Of a DNA stretch of 64,000 nucleotides, positions 1-12,930 are shown piece after piece. Each line of letters starts with the position of its first letter. Positions within the stretch are counted from its first letter, which is position 1. The notes under the pieces were generated by a model, which had not been told where the DNA came from, ran no database searches, and saw nothing but the letters and a program-made list of their open reading frames with translations. The stretch is from Platerodrilus igneus (taxonomy: Eukaryota; Arthropoda; Insecta; Coleoptera; Lycidae): the NCBI GenBank assembly GCA_036346225.1, contig JARFIW010001187.1, forward strand, positions 496,001 through 560,000, given 5' to 3'. Position numbers and translations under genes: made by a program.

Positions 1-3000
1 TGCAATAAAAGTTTGAAATCTGTATTAAATACTAAATAAACATTATTTCAAATAAACAAATATTAGTTTTACCTTGATTTAGATACTAAATAAACAATTC
101 AGATAAATAAATATTAGTTTTCAGTTGTTAAACCAATCCACACTCATTTATACATACCATAAAATCGTGAATTCACCTATTACACATTACAAGTAAAACA
201 ACCGGCAAGGCAGCATTGTATACATTAATCTCAAAAAAGCAACAGGTAATCATAAAAATATTTCCTTCAATGGTTAAATAACTAACGGTTTTACAATAAG
301 TACCAACATCACACTCAAAACAAGGCTGGAATTACAAGATGTAATCAGATTACCTTAAATACCAACTACATTATCAACATAAAACATTACCTTTAATAAA
401 AAAAACGCCAAGTACAATCTTTCAATCTGCCGTCGTGAAATCTCAAAACCAAAGTCCTTTAAACTTGTCGAATAGATCGATCGTCCCTACACATGCGCCC
501 CTTATAATGTAAATTTTGACGTCACGGAATGCGTTTAGAAACCTGCAATTGGTTACTGAGCTATTCTAACAAATACCTCCAAAAATCGAAATGTACACTA
601 TAATATTTGCAATAATTGTCAATCAATTAGAAATCGACTTAGAAACACTACGGATCACTACAATGTGACTAATAAATAAGTGTTTAGAAAGTGTCCACTT
701 TCAAACTGTGCTTTAAATTATTATTATTATAAATATTGTTGTATCGTGCACTGATCCAAGTCACCAGCTCACCACATTCATTATTTTTAAATCAGCATAA
801 CACACTGCTTGTACATTTAATGAAAAGTATAGCTTCCGGTTTTGAAAAACTTCAGCATCAGTTCCACCTAAAAATCAATAAATAAATGAATGCTTACATT
901 TAACGTCAACGTTTTATTTATCTTAACTAGCTGGTGATTAGATAAATACATGTGTACAGTCAATTACACCCAAGATTCTTGAAAAAGAAGCCACCCCTGT
1001 GTAATCTCTTCTTGCATAGGCATGCGTATGTAGTTGGGATATACCTTTAATATTGCTTCAGACACTTTGATAATAGTGATTGACACTGACGAAATAGACA
1101 TACATCCAAAATCAGAACTGGAACTTAAATGATCAGCACTTGAATAGAATCGTAAGCATGTAAGCAGTTAGCTGATTGATAGGAGAAATGAGATGTTATT
1201 TGTTACAGATGTTTTAAGTATTACATGTTTTAAATTTGGAATTATCCAAAAGGGCAGAAATCCCGTAACAAAGTAATGATGCACCGACCAACTACAGCGG
1301 TGCGGGAGTGGGTTCCTATAGTACTAAGAAATTAAACAAATTTGCATAATAATCGAAATTTCACTTAGGTGCGATTTCAAGCTACGTTATTTCTACTACT
1401 TATTCTGTTAAATTTTTAATTCATCAAATTTGATGGGCGCCGACGACGTCTAAGGTATTAGGAATTCCGCTGGCCGGTGTGTAAGCCAGAAGATTGTTGA
1501 TACGCTTGGTGGAATGAATTTTTTTACACAATGCTACCTGTCCGTTTTAAATAAAACTACTCTCTACTCACCTGGCCTAAATCTATTCTACAAAAACATG
1601 TAAACTTTAACAAATAGGAAAAACAACAAAACTTAAAATGCGCTTACAGTAATAGTCGGGTTAGTAGCCTATAATTATCCCTATAACAAAATACTTATTT
1701 AACCTTATATTCAATTACAGTTCTAGTTACACAGTTTTTTTAAATAATTTTACCTTACAGGTTCTAACTTCTATTTAACCAAGAAATCACCTCTTACCGT
1801 GGGGTCTTGAATTCCAAAATATTCCGCTGAGGAAACAAACAGTCCCAATCTAAATTTGTTTGTTGGTTATGTCGAAAATACGTATACCATCACACATACC
1901 CTCATTTATTATTTCATAATTAGTAGAGAATTTCGATAAACCCAAACTTTTACTTTTTGTTCGTATTGATGCTTTGGTAGAAATTGAATTCAAGTGGTTG
2001 CCTCTCGTTATCATTATCCTCACTTTTGTCTTAAAGGGATACGTTATTAATATATACCTAATATGTGTAAGATTGTCTGTACTCATGGTTTATTATTGTT
2101 AACCCCGCTAACTGTTATATAGATGAATACCTAAAAAAATACAATGTCCAGTGTGTAATTTAACCTCTGAGTTTTGTCAATTCAGATTTTCCTTTTTCCT
2201 ATTATTAGTAAAATTCTGTTTTCATTGCGCTTTGTATACGTTATAACTATCTGAAGTTATGTTATGTAGGTGTATTGTTAAATGGAATATTTTCAATGTA
2301 AAAAAGATTAATATGTTAATTAATATGTTACGGGAAATATATTGAAATTTGTTTAATTCTTCGGTAGTATTTAAAATAATTAATGAATTGGAGTTTCATT
2401 TTAAGTGTATTGTACACATATAAAACGCTGCTCCTGGGATTTTTAAATTTATGTTTTTATAGAATCCTTATTTATTGCACTAGCTTATCAGACAATATTA
2501 CACTGAAATCAAAATTACACAGGGAGCTTCAATAATAAGTTGTTCATTTTAAATTTTTTACTCCCTATTTCATCTGATTTTTATTTCTCGTAACGTCCAA
2601 ATGTTACAACTTCTATCTATAAAAATTATTTTATTAGAGTAACTAAGAATACTTAAGAATACTTATCGGAGCTAACTAAGAGTAACTAGGAATACTTAAG
2701 AATACTTATCGGAGCTTACAGATTATTTGAAAATTCTAGATCATTTTCAATAATGTTATCAGGTATAACACAGTTTCTTTATAGAACCGAAAGCGTCTAA
2801 AAAATGTTAAATTATCCATGGACTCAAAGTAATTGACCCAATCACAAATTCACCTTGGAAATTCAAATTCGATTTTTATAATATATCTAAATCACCATCA
2901 AAAATGTTTTCATTATCAAAGTACATTCATTGTGAGCAAATTAATTTCACCACATTTAAAGAATCAAACTATTACAAATTGACAAAGTCTTAAGTTAAGT

Positions 3001-3430
3001 ACAATGTTTGTTTAAAACAGTTTGGCCTTGAGATTGAAGTTTGCTTTAAGCTGGGAAATTCGAGAGCTTAATTTAAGTACTATTTTGATAGTAATGGAAA
3101 ATAAACAACACTTAAAAATGAGTCCTACTTAAACAACTCGGTGGAAATGGCCATTAAACTTTTATTTCCATAGCAATCAAGGTGGTTTCTGATTGGATGT
3201 TGTTTGTGTTACCATTACTACAAAATGCATAGACACCCGCAATCGCTTTTACAAACTAAACTTGAACAGGTAGGAGAAACTAATTTTTCTGTTATTAATT
3301 TTATTATCCAATTTAAACTTATAAGTACAAAATAAAATTATGAGCGTAGAACTTTGGGAATTATATGATTATACCTTATGCTTACACCATTTACTTTAGT
3401 GGTTATAAATCCAAAACCATATGATCGTTG
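1..3430. other. upstream intergenic DNA, no gene recognised
   Basis: AT-rich sequence upstream of the SLC9A8 coding exon. I see no coding exon or recognisable element apart from a short duplicated unit near 2637-2716. A 78-codon open frame on the minus strand (1850-2086) matches nothing I know. The last part (about 3430-3585) should contain the SLC9A8 promoter and 5' UTR, but I cannot place a transcription start. Confidence 0.5.
2637..2716. repeat. short tandem duplication, two copies of a 37-bp unit
   Basis: The unit that starts GAGTAACTA and ends ATCGGAGCT occurs at 2637-2673 and again at 2680-2716 with one mismatch, giving a 43-bp period. Within each unit AATACTTA is itself repeated. Confidence 0.85.
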
Positions 3431-3585
3431 ACATTTTGACAGACACCTGACAGCTTTATTTCGTGGTAGAGGTAGTTTCCATAATGATAAAACGCATTAG
3501 TATTTATATATTATACATCTGTTAAATAAGTGTAGTGATCATTGTAAATTGTGCAAGTGGTCGAGAACGACATACATACATCGTC

Positions 3586-5454
3586 ATGAAACCCACGTTT
3601 TTAAATACAAGTGGCACTTTAATATTTTTACTGCTTCTTTTAAAAATTGCAGACTTAGAAAATACTGATGATAAAATAGTTGCTACCAGTCCTAAACCAA
3701 TCGAAACCACTACAGTGGTTGCAAATGTATCTACAACGACTGTTAGTAATTTAAAGCTGAATGTAACTACTGTGGAGGAAAAACAGGCTGGTGCTGATAA
3801 ACAAACTAACGTTAGTACTACTACTACAAATCCTAATTTATCTAGCACATCTGTAATGCCTTCATCTTCAACAACACGTACACCTCCAAGTACTACTAAT
3901 GTTACGAATACTTCTACTACCACTGTAACTCCTGTAGATCCGGTATTACCAGATAAAACGGCTGCAGAGGATGAACATAATAGTTCAATGGCTATATTCT
4001 TTGTATTGTGTGTTTTAGCATTAGGAATTTTACTAATACACTTCTTATTGCATACTGGCTTCCAGTATTTGCCAGAGAGTATAGTAATAGTAATTTTGGG
4101 TGCTGTGGTTGGAATGACTTTGAATGCTCTTTCGAATCAAAATGTAAGTAATTGGCGTAAAGAAGAAGCATTTTCACCTACTGCATTTTTCTTAGTTCTT
4201 CTTCCGCCAATAATATTTGAGTCTGGTTATAATTTACATAAGGGTAACTTTTTTCAAAACATTGGCTCAATTTTAGTTTTTGCTATTATTGGAACAACCA
4301 TTTCAGCTTTTGTAATTGGTTTCTGCATTTATTTCCTGGGTTTAGCAGAAGTTGTATATAAGTTAAGTTTTGTTGAATCATGTGCTTTTGGATCTCTCAT
4401 ATCAGCTGTAGATCCTGTTGCTACAATTGCTATATTTCATGCATTAAATGTTGATCCAGTCTTAAACATGTTAGTATTTGGCGAAAGCATTTTGAATGAT
4501 GCTATTGCTATTGTTTTAACAACTGCTATTTTAGAATCCGGTAGTCCTACAATGTCAGCCAGTGAAGCCCTTGTACAAGGTTTTAATCGTTTTTGTCTTA
4601 TGTTTTTTGCTTCTGCCGGTATTGGCGTACTTTTTGCTCTTGTAAGTGCTTTGTTACTTAAACATGTTGATTTACGTAAAAACCCTTCATTAGAATTTGG
4701 AATGATGCTTGTTTTTACTTATGCTCCATATGTGTTAGCTGAAGGTATTCACTTATCAGGAATAATGGCAATTTTATTTTGTGGAATTGTAATGTCTCAT
4801 TATACACATTTCAATTTATCAACTGTGACTCAAATAACCATGCAACAAACTTTGCGTACACTAGCATTTATTGCTGAAACATGCGTATTTGCTTATTTGG
4901 GTTTAGCTTTGTTCAGTTTCAAGCATCGTGTTGAACCAGCTTTAATTATTTGGAGTGTTGTTTTATGTTTGATAGGAAGAGCTTGTAATATATTTCCTTT
5001 AGCTTTTGTGGTAAACAAGTTTCGCGAACATCAAATTACCAAAAAAATGATGTTCATTATGTGGTTTAGTGGTTTGAGAGGAGCAATATCATATGCTCTA
5101 TCTCTACATTTGAATTTTAGTGATGAAACTAGGCATGTTATTATCACCACAACCTTGATTATTGTTTTATTTACAACTGTAATATTTGGCGGCTCTACAA
5201 TGCCGTTATTAAAGTTCATGGAAGCAACTAAAACTCCCTCCAATAATGGTAGAAGAATTAGAAGACGCAAGAAGGACCGTGCAGTTACTTTAAGTAAAAC
5301 AAGAGAACTTGGACAAACTATTGATTCAGAGCATCTGTCTGAAACAACTGAAGCCGAGGCAGAAGTTTCATTCGTTTCGTCCAGAATAAAAGGATTTGCT
5401 AGATATGACCTCAAATATTTTATACCATTTTTTACCAGAAGATTTACTCAACAG
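3586..5454 (+). CDS. SLC9A8: Na+/H+ exchanger NHE8-type, first coding exon
   Basis: Encodes residues 1-623 of an electroneutral sodium(potassium)/proton antiporter of the endosomal/Golgi and apical NHE8 branch, which sets luminal pH. The ATG at 3586 is preferred because it opens directly on a hydrophobic signal peptide (about residues 1-24); the frame upstream to 3535 has only a GTG. A Ser/Thr-rich, N-glycosylation-rich segment of about 110 residues follows, then the transmembrane core. Visible family motifs are LLPPIIFESGYNL, SAVDPVATIAIF, FGESILNDAIAIV (the Asn-Asp pair of the ion site is residues 304-305) and GLRGAISYAL. The exon ends in phase 0 at CAG before GTACCT (5455). The frame that continues past the donor is only intron read-through. 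Joined to 24243-24389 the protein is 671 aa, against about 580 for mammalian NHE8; the extra length is the Ser/Thr segment. Identity is secure at family level, and the NHE8 branch is supported by the C-terminal exon. Confidence 0.93.
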
Positions 5455-6049
5455 GTACCTATTACTTTAATATTTACATTTTATTATAATGCATTTATAG
5501 ATATTTAGTTTTATACACTGTAGATGGTTGATTTTACAAAAGTGGGACTTTTCTGCTTTAAAAGAAAATGAAAAATTCATCAGACTAAAAAATACCAGAA
5601 ATATGTCTATGTCGTTAAATTGGGTTTCAAAGTTGAAACCCCAAAGTAGCCAAGCTGGACTTTTTAAAATAACGATTTTCCCAGCAATTTTGTAACTTAG
5701 CATCTACTTTTACATCATTTAGCCGATGATGTTGTAAGTTACAGTTGTTTGTAAAAAGAAGTAGTAATAATTCGAGCACTGCATTTTCTTACAGTCATAC
5801 ACATGTAGCTAATTATTTTACAGGAATTTTTAAACTATCCACAATAAGCTGTTCAAAAAACGCAAATAAACCAGAGTTTATAAATATCCTATATTTTTCT
5901 AACAATTATTGCTCGTAGTGTTTTGAAATAGTCTAACTTAAAACCGAATAGCATTTCTTTTATTACTTATAACTAAAACGACAATTTTAAAAACCCTCGT
6001 TACTCACTAGGCTACTTCTTTTTTGATGATGAATACTAAAAACCCTTAG

Positions 6050-7890
6050 CATTGGCAAAATGATGAATAATTTGCGAAATGACGTAGCATTGGCGAAATG
6101 ATGCTAGTTAACATGTTTGTTAAATTCTGGCAATTTTTTTTTCAAATTTCATTATCAACTCATAGTGTAGAATACAGATGAACCTTGCTTATTATTTTAA
6201 CAATTTTTGTCTTTTCTTTTACGTTTCTTTCTTCACTTTTAGTTTGCCATTGATAGTATTTCACTCTAAAATTTTCAACGATGCAGTATTCAGCTTTTTT
6301 CCACTAGCCAAGTTATTTAAAGGATCCTGCATTTTTTGTTCACCTAGTACTTTATTTTGTTTTAACTTTAAGAACATGAAATGTATGTTACTATGTTTAA
6401 CACATGTGCATGTTTGTTGATCTTTATATTGAGGGTGTTTAACCCAAAAGAGCCTGCCTTTACAAAAACCAGCATATGAAATAGAGGTGTTGTTTACTAT
6501 ATTGAACTTTTTATGCAGCTCTCTGATTGTGTTTTTGTAGTTTTTTGTAGTTTTTGCTTCTCCTTTTTAATGAAATCCCTCTTGCCTGGACAAATCCTAG
6601 TGTATTGATTATCTTCATAGAAAGCCTCGATTTTTTCAAAAGTTCTGGTGGTGTCTTATTGTTTCGTACTTTTAAATTTTGTATACTTTTAGGTCGATGC
6701 TTTCTGCTTGTTTTATTCGATATCACATTTTTTTATTAAATGCTGAACCCTGTACTTTTTAAGAACATTTGTATTAATAACTTTAGTGATTACTTGTCTT
6801 TTATTTGAATTGGGGTTCGAAGATTTTGCACAATTCTCCAATTCCTTTTTAATGGTGTATCCAAAAGTTATTTGTCTTCTTACTTGTTCTGGAACCTTTT
6901 GTCCTTTTAAAATTTCTTTTGTCTGGGCCAAAGGCGATGGCAAAAATGGATGCTTACGTTTTTCCTTTTCCAACGGTTTTTTTATATTTTTCTAAAGAAG
7001 ACTGCAGCGTTTTAATTTGTTCCTCTTTCTTTCTATGAGTTATGTACACCTTTGATCGATCTTTTTTTACTAATTTCTTTCTCCGCTTTTTTTTTTGTTC
7101 AGAAATTTGATATTTATTTGCAAAATTTTCTTCTTCTAAATTTGAAGATGAAGGCGAAGGGGCGGTGTAATTTCGTCTAAATATTTAAACATTTCCTGTT
7201 TTTCACTGTGCTTTTTCGAATTAAGCTTTCACTATTTCCTTAATGCTCTATGTTTTCTGGGATTTAATTCACCTTTTGGCTTTAACAATTTCAATTCCTT
7301 TTTTCTATGATATCTTTCTTTATCCAGTTTTTTTCCCGCTCACGTGCTTCGTGTGTCATTTTTGCTGTATATCTTTGATCCCTTACTCTCGCAAGATATC
7401 TTTCTCTTTGATATTTTTTTTTCATTAGGCGCATTTGTATTCCTTTTTTTGTGATTTTGAGAGACGGGGTAACTTCATTGCCACAAATATTTAAATTTCT
7501 ATCTTGAACAATTTTTAAATCTTCAGTTACATTTTCTTGTAATTGTATTTTCCACCATAAACGTTTGTTTCTATTTTTTTCCATTTTGCATAGTTTGTAC
7601 TTTGCAGATATTTCTATAAAACAATAAAGTACAAGTAAAACGAATTTATATATATGACTGTTGTTTGATGATGCTACAATTATTTAAAGAAATACAATAT
7701 TATGTAACAAACTTTGATTATGTTGGTATTTTTAAAAGAATTTTTACTTTTACATATACATAAAGTTGCTTGCAATTGCAAGTAATAACATAAAACTTGT
7801 AGCGGCGCATACAATTAGTCATTTTGCCGATGCATGTCATATTTGGCGATGTCGGTAAAATGATAGTTGGCGAAATGACGAACTGTTTGT
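6050..7890 (-). mobile_element. decayed DNA-transposon-like element with basic coding remnant
   Basis: The minus strand has three broken open frames (7584-7291, 6973-6713, 6726-6511) that read as pieces of one Lys/Arg-rich protein. Recurrent pieces include RKHRPKS, KKDRSKVY and KGQKVPEQVRRQITFGY. I have seen similar text in long uncharacterised insect proteins that look transposon-borne, but I cannot name the family with confidence. The block is flanked by clusters of a GGCRAAATGA motif: at 6053-6100 (three copies) and at 7815-7885 in both orientations. A piece near 7812-7835 is the reverse complement of one at 6048-6072 (GCATTGGCAAAATGA-like), which looks like subterminal repeats of a DNA transposon. 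The reading frame is broken by stops and shifts, so it is not functional here. Confidence 0.5.
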
Positions 7891-8328
7891 AAATACCGCA
7901 ATTTGCCAAGTAAACACTACTAAAGTGAAAAGCTTTTAGGTTATGATGATACATGCACTTGCCGATGCAGTTTTAAAAACATTGAAGTTGTACTCCAGTT
8001 TTTATTTTACGCACTATACCACGTCGGCGTAATTACACATAAAAAAGGTACGGAGCAATATCTTCCTTTAATTATAAGCGTAAAACAGTATTTATTAAGA
8101 TAATAACAATAAACGCATTTTACAAAGGAAGAACAGTCAACCATGTTAAGTATTGTCAGCACAGGTTGTTACAGATTCTGGTTTTAGGTGTTTGAACTTA
8201 AAATCATTTCGTCTGTGCAGTAGAATTTTAAGGGGGACATGCATCAAAATTACATTTAAATAACCAATTTCTTGTTTTTCTAATAAATCTAAATTATTTT
8301 ACAAAAAGAAGGGATTAAATAGTATATT

Positions 8329-8448
8329 GTGTCACAAGGGCAGAAAGTGAGCATTAGCAGCCCGTAGTTATTAGATGCCTGAGCGAGCGAAGCGAGCGAG
8401 GGCAGCTGATAGCTAAGGGCTGCTAATGCATTTTTGCCTGTGTGACAC
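8329..8448. repeat. 120-bp imperfect palindrome (foldback/MITE-like)
   Basis: The arm 8329-8363 (GTGTCACAAGGGCAG...GCAGCCC) matches the reverse complement of 8417-8448 (GTGTCACACAGGCAA...GCAGCCC) with few mismatches. The loop carries an inner near-palindrome, GAGCGAGCGAAGCGAGCGAG, at 8383-8402. It is far more GC-rich than its surroundings. Confidence 0.8.
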
Positions 8449-9042
8449 ACAACTGTTTTTCGCCTAGCATTAAAAAAAATAATAGGAAAAATAACACAAA
8501 ATAAAGAAGGTTAGTAACATTTGACGTATTTATTTATTATAGTAATTGATATTAATTATCCCTTGAGCATTATTATGGATATTAATACCAGAATTTGTAG
8601 GCACTTGGTAAGTATTTGAGGTGCTGATAGCATGGTGACTTATTTTTATCGATGACGTTGACGGTCTATCTACATTAACTGGCGGAGTACTTGTAAATTC
8701 TTCGTCATCATCACTGTCTAAATTATCATTCATTTTCACTAACAGTTATTCAGTTAGAATTACAATTATTCACTACTCATGTATGATTATTTTATATTTT
8801 TATTCGAAACTCTCATTAACAATACACCGACGCCGAGGTTAAATGAAAAATTATTTGAAACGTCAAAGTCGCAATAAATGAATCTCAATGATAGTCATAG
8901 GTGTCTAGATTGTGAAAAACCTACAAAATCATGCTGTTATGAGTTTAGCGGCCCTATGGCTGCAAAGGTTTACTTTCAGTCACATTTTTAGGGCAAATAT
9001 GATTCATTTTCATATACGCTAGGCGGAAAAATCATTGTGTGT
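8445..9042 (-). mobile_element. 0.6 kb TIR-bounded segment with a 69-codon frame
   Basis: ACACACAACTG then TTTTTCGCCTAGC at 8445-8468 is matched by the reverse complement of 9018-9042 (ACACACAATGA then TTTTTCCGCCTAGC), so the segment has 24-25-bp terminal inverted repeats. Inside, on the minus strand, 8739-8530 encodes 69 residues: an acidic start (MNDNLDSDDDEEF, after an upstream MK), a Pro/Ser/Thr stretch, and an end with alternating Ile/Asn (GIININYYNK). Such Asn/Ile-rich ends occur in some insect tyrosine-recombinase (Crypton-type) proteins, but no catalytic domain is present. I read it as a non-autonomous derivative of unknown family. Confidence 0.45.
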
Positions 9043-9996
9043 TATTTGGTTTCAAATAATGTTAGAGGTTATGGATGCATATTTATCGAAAGCTTGAAAA
9101 TGAAGATTAGGGAGAGTAGGCGAAATGGCGTTTTGTTCGTTTGAAAATTTGTTAACAGCTGACAATATGTATCGTTGTTGAACATTGTACTTGTCTAATA
9201 CAAGAAGTAACTATTTATAACTATTTTATAGCAAATAGCTTTTAACAAAGCTTTAATAAGAAAATTCTAGCTAAAGGACTCAAAAGTGCCCACTTTTGTA
9301 GAATCAACCAGATAGTGAAATGCTAACATAAAAATCTGGGAAATTTTTATTCTACCTACTTATTTTTATTGTACTAGAACACATTGAAAATTGTAGTCTG
9401 CTATGATCATTTTTCGATATATTACCAATTGTTTAAACATGTTACAGGTTTTGATAAGCGTTTTTGAAACACATCGGTAGATGTTTGAGGTATAAAGTTG
9501 GGACCATTTATGTTACATTGTTACGGGTTAAATGAGCAGTAAGTTAATAAATTTTGATTTGCTCTGAAGAGATGGGGACCCCGTAACAATATGGAAAAAT
9601 TATAAAAGAAAATAAAGAAATTCGAAATAAAAATAATAAAGGAATGAAAATAATAAATAAAAGAGCTGAAATACAAAAACTATGTTATACCATCACTTGC
9701 CCTGAAGAGCTTTCCTACTTGTCATAATTAAGGACAGCCAAACTGTCTGTCACAGCATTTCCTTCCGATATTATTCTCTATACGGAAGACAGTTATTTCG
9801 TATAGGTCTGCCTCCTTTGTTTCGGTTTCCTAAATTTTACCACTTTATATTTACCTTTCTTTAAACTACCTTAAAACACTTATTAATTCTATCATAATTA
9901 AAGAAATTTCTCAAAATAAAATGCCTATTTTAAATAAGATTCCATCACTGGGGTAACTGGATATCTTTTAGAAATGTCAACCTAAACTTAAAACTA

Positions 9997-10365
9997 TTAA
10001 TAGAAAATAATTTCAGTAAAAATACAAATACACTTTCTTACAACACTTTTGTTTAACTTTTCCTCCAAGCTCTTAGTAGCGGAGAAGAAGGCCTCTGGCT
10101 TTTCATTAGTCGTATTAAGCCAGGGACTAAATGCTAAACAGTTTCTGATCATCTCCGGGAAATTATTCCCATCACTAGTGGATATCCTATTAAAACTAGA
10201 GATATGAACAAGAATCTTAATAAATTGTATCTCATCTTCATGTAGATTGACTTCGTTTAAGCATATAAAGTCACAGTCTAGATCCCTAGAAATAAGAAAA
10301 GTTTCTAACTCATTAATTTTGTTACGTAAAGGTTGAATATTTAAATAAGCAAGCCAATAGTACAC
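9997..10365 (-). pseudogene. LINE endonuclease fragment
   Basis: The minus-strand frame begins with LNIQPLRNKINELETFL and continues CDFICLNEVNL, which is the beginning of the apurinic-type endonuclease domain of a non-LTR retrotransposon (N-I-Q-S-L-x-N-K-I-x-E-L ... D-x-x-C-L-x-E). The later half does not match the domain well. No reverse transcriptase follows, so this is a short relic. Clade not assignable. Confidence 0.5.
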
Positions 10366-11479
10366 ACTGTTTCGGATTCACTACAATCCAGTTTTTACTT
10401 TTAGGTCATGATTTATTGAAAATTCCTGAATTGATTATTTTTAAAACAAAAAGGTTTAACTAATATATGATTACCCCATTATTGCAAAGCCATGTTCTCA
10501 TCCATTTAATGCAGCATAAGACAAAATTAACAACAAAAAAGTTAAACCACATATTTTTGTAGGCGTTCGAAATGAAAATTCTTCTGATTTACGTAACTAG
10601 ACGTTACGTAAATTGAGAACTAACTTCAACTTAATCAGGTTCTAATTTCATGTTCTTAATTCTGCCAATCGATGATATTGTTTAAACTGGTAATTATCGC
10701 CCAAAATAATAAGCTTCATGATATACATAACCTCAACTGTTTGTTAGGTGAAATTTATAATCCATTTTGTAAATTTTTAATAGAGTAAACTGCTGTTTGT
10801 AGCAAACAATAATTAACTAATTTAAGTTGCCATGGACTCAAGATTATTATGTTAATTTGTGTTGTTTTAATTTATGTTATGTTAAGTGAACGGGAACATG
10901 GCATTATTCTAATTAACTAGTAAATACTACTTAACTCATTAACGCCCAACTTGTGAAAATATCAAATTGTTGAATTTTATTTAAATATATAATTCAGGAA
11001 TATTTATCTAAACAAAAAAATATTTTTAGTATATTTTTCTTTGTTTTTGTGTGAGTTTTGTCCTATAAATAGAACGCCTGGTACTTTGTGATATAATACA
11101 AAATACTTTCGGCATAAAGTTACAATACATTTTACACATTAAGTTGTTGGTTTGGACTTGCAGATCTCTACTTGACATCTTTGGTTATCATGTTTCTGCA
11201 TAAAACTGCCTTTCTTGTGAATCTTATATTGTTGAGTACTTTAGATTGTGAAGAACGTGGTTTGTGCATTTTGAGCCTAATATTCTGGCCCAATTTCACA
11301 TAGGGAGCCCCAATTGATTGGCGAAAACCTAAAGCAATATTGGAACTGCTAAACAAAACATGAAATTACCACTGCCATATACAGTATTCTGGTGAATAAT
11401 GTCCAATACCATTTCTCACCTCTGATTTTAGTGCCATATTTTCGGACAAACCAGTGATGTTGATCAACACCTCCCATTA

Positions 11480-11640
11480 TCCTCATTAGAGTCCATTAGA
11501 GTCCAGTCCAGGAACTGGATGGACACGTACCTTCATTGTTTCCTATTCTGAGCCAACCTACACGTTTCTCTGAAATTCCCACAGCCTACATCATTCACAA
11601 TCTGTTTGCAATAGTCTAAATTAGGTTGTTACACTTTAAG
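11480..11640 (-). mobile_element. RTE-like LINE ORF tail fragment
   Basis: The reverse complement matches 39900-40030 and 40630-40720 of the plus-strand LINE (GTAGGTTGGCTCAGAATAGG and AATGAAGGTACGTGTCC). It may be the continuation of the tail fragment that stops at 12290, from which it is separated by about 650 bp. Confidence 0.6.
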
Positions 11641-12290
11641 TCTAAACTCTAAGGTATACTTTTTAAAGTCCCGGTGGGTAATGTATGAGAGCCACTACGA
11701 CAGTTGGTAACACAAAAGATATTTGCAAAATGTTATGCAATAAGCGGTTACGTTATACTTATGATCAAATTATTATCACATACAAAAAATGTTTATTTTA
11801 ATTATAAGAGAAAACAAAAGGTACTCACGTAAACTGTAGGACTCCTCACAACATTAACGCCTATTTTGGCGGCAACTGGGTCCCGTTCAGCATTGTGGGC
11901 GTGGGTCATCCTTTTGCCCCCCCCCCCCTGTTGAATCCAAATTAATTTGTTTTCTTCTTCCTTGTGTAGAGGGACGACAGGAATACAGGTAGAGGTACGA
12001 TAATCAGGTAGAAATGGAAGGAAACCTACATTACCTGAAAGAGAAGACAAGATAACTGCACAAAGACAAACACACTCGTCGACGTTCCGTTGACCAGTCT
12101 CCACGTGTCGGAAATCACCACTTCTCTTCCACAACCTGCGTCTGCGCAATCTCGAGCACCGACGCAACTAACTAAAGTGACGGAAATGCACGCACAAGTC
12201 TTTTAAATTATTGGCACGAAATCACTTACAAATTAGGAACTTATAGAAATGTTTAAATGCCGATTTTCGGCATGTAACAAGGTGTACCTC
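11641..12290. other. unexplained block between two LINE fragments
   Basis: About 650 bp of more GC-rich sequence, with a run of C at about 11919-11928. The 121-codon minus frame 12167-11802 is low-complexity and matches nothing known to me. By position it could be an insertion into the LINE tail. Confidence 0.4.
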
Positions 12291-12930
12291 AACCTCTCTC
12301 TCTCTCTCTCTCTTTTCTTTCTCTGCCTGTATTATATTCTGCACTATTCCCTCATGCCTTAGAACGTGTCCTGTTGTTCTATCTCTTATATTTTTATTTT
12401 TACTGTTTTTCGCATATTTCTTTCTTCAACTGCTCTTTTTAGAACCTCTTTGTTCTTAACTTTGTCTGTCGATGATATCCTCCTCATAAGTTTGTAGCAC
12501 CACATTTCAAAGGAGTTCTAACTTTTTTCTGTCTGTTTCTCCTACTGTCCACGCTTCACAGTCGTGCAGTGCTATGCTCCACGCATGTGCTTTTAGCAAT
12601 CTTTTCTTTGTTTCTGTGTTTGTTGTCTTTGAACATACAGCTGATTTGTTTTAAATATAGCACGACCTTATGCTAAACTTTTTTTTATATCTTTTGCACT
12701 TCCTTCTGCTGTTTTCTAAAAATATACCCTATTTCACCGATATTCTATGGTACACGAAGAGGGTTAAGCAACCTGATGGTTAATAGGATCTCCCAATGCT
12801 TACACACTTGCCGAATCAATAGTTTTCCAATTACTTCTTTCCCACAACCCACATTTATTAAGAATATTGCAAAGCCAGCACTGTAGTGGTTTACGATAGT
12901 CATCAGGTTTAAATACAATTACTTTTTCAT
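12290..12930 (-). mobile_element. RTE-like LINE: 3' UTR followed by a second ORF tail
   Basis: Read on the minus strand, 12930-12690 matches the LINE 3' UTR at 40070-40250 (shared AGGTTGCTTAACC and GTGAAATAGGGTATAT). It is followed by 12690-12290, which matches the ORF tail at 40290-40600 (for example TGGTGCTACA and GACAGACAAAGTTAA). The order UTR then tail is the same as at 40150-40600. Confidence 0.7.
12294..12313. repeat. (CT)n microsatellite
   Basis: About ten CT dinucleotides, at the point where the LINE tail homology stops. Confidence 0.9.

Noticed and set aside
3535..3585. Frame upstream of the SLC9A8 ATG with a GTG codon
   Set aside because: GTG starts are not expected in an insect nuclear gene, and the signal peptide begins at the ATG at 3586.
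5455..5508. C-terminal residues after FTRRFTQQ in the open frame
   Set aside because: They lie behind a GT donor and do not resemble the NHE8 tail, which is found in phase at 24243.
11802..12167. 121-codon minus frame
   Set aside because: Arg/Cys-rich low-complexity text with a poly-Gly run from a C tract; no family match and no conserved neighbours.
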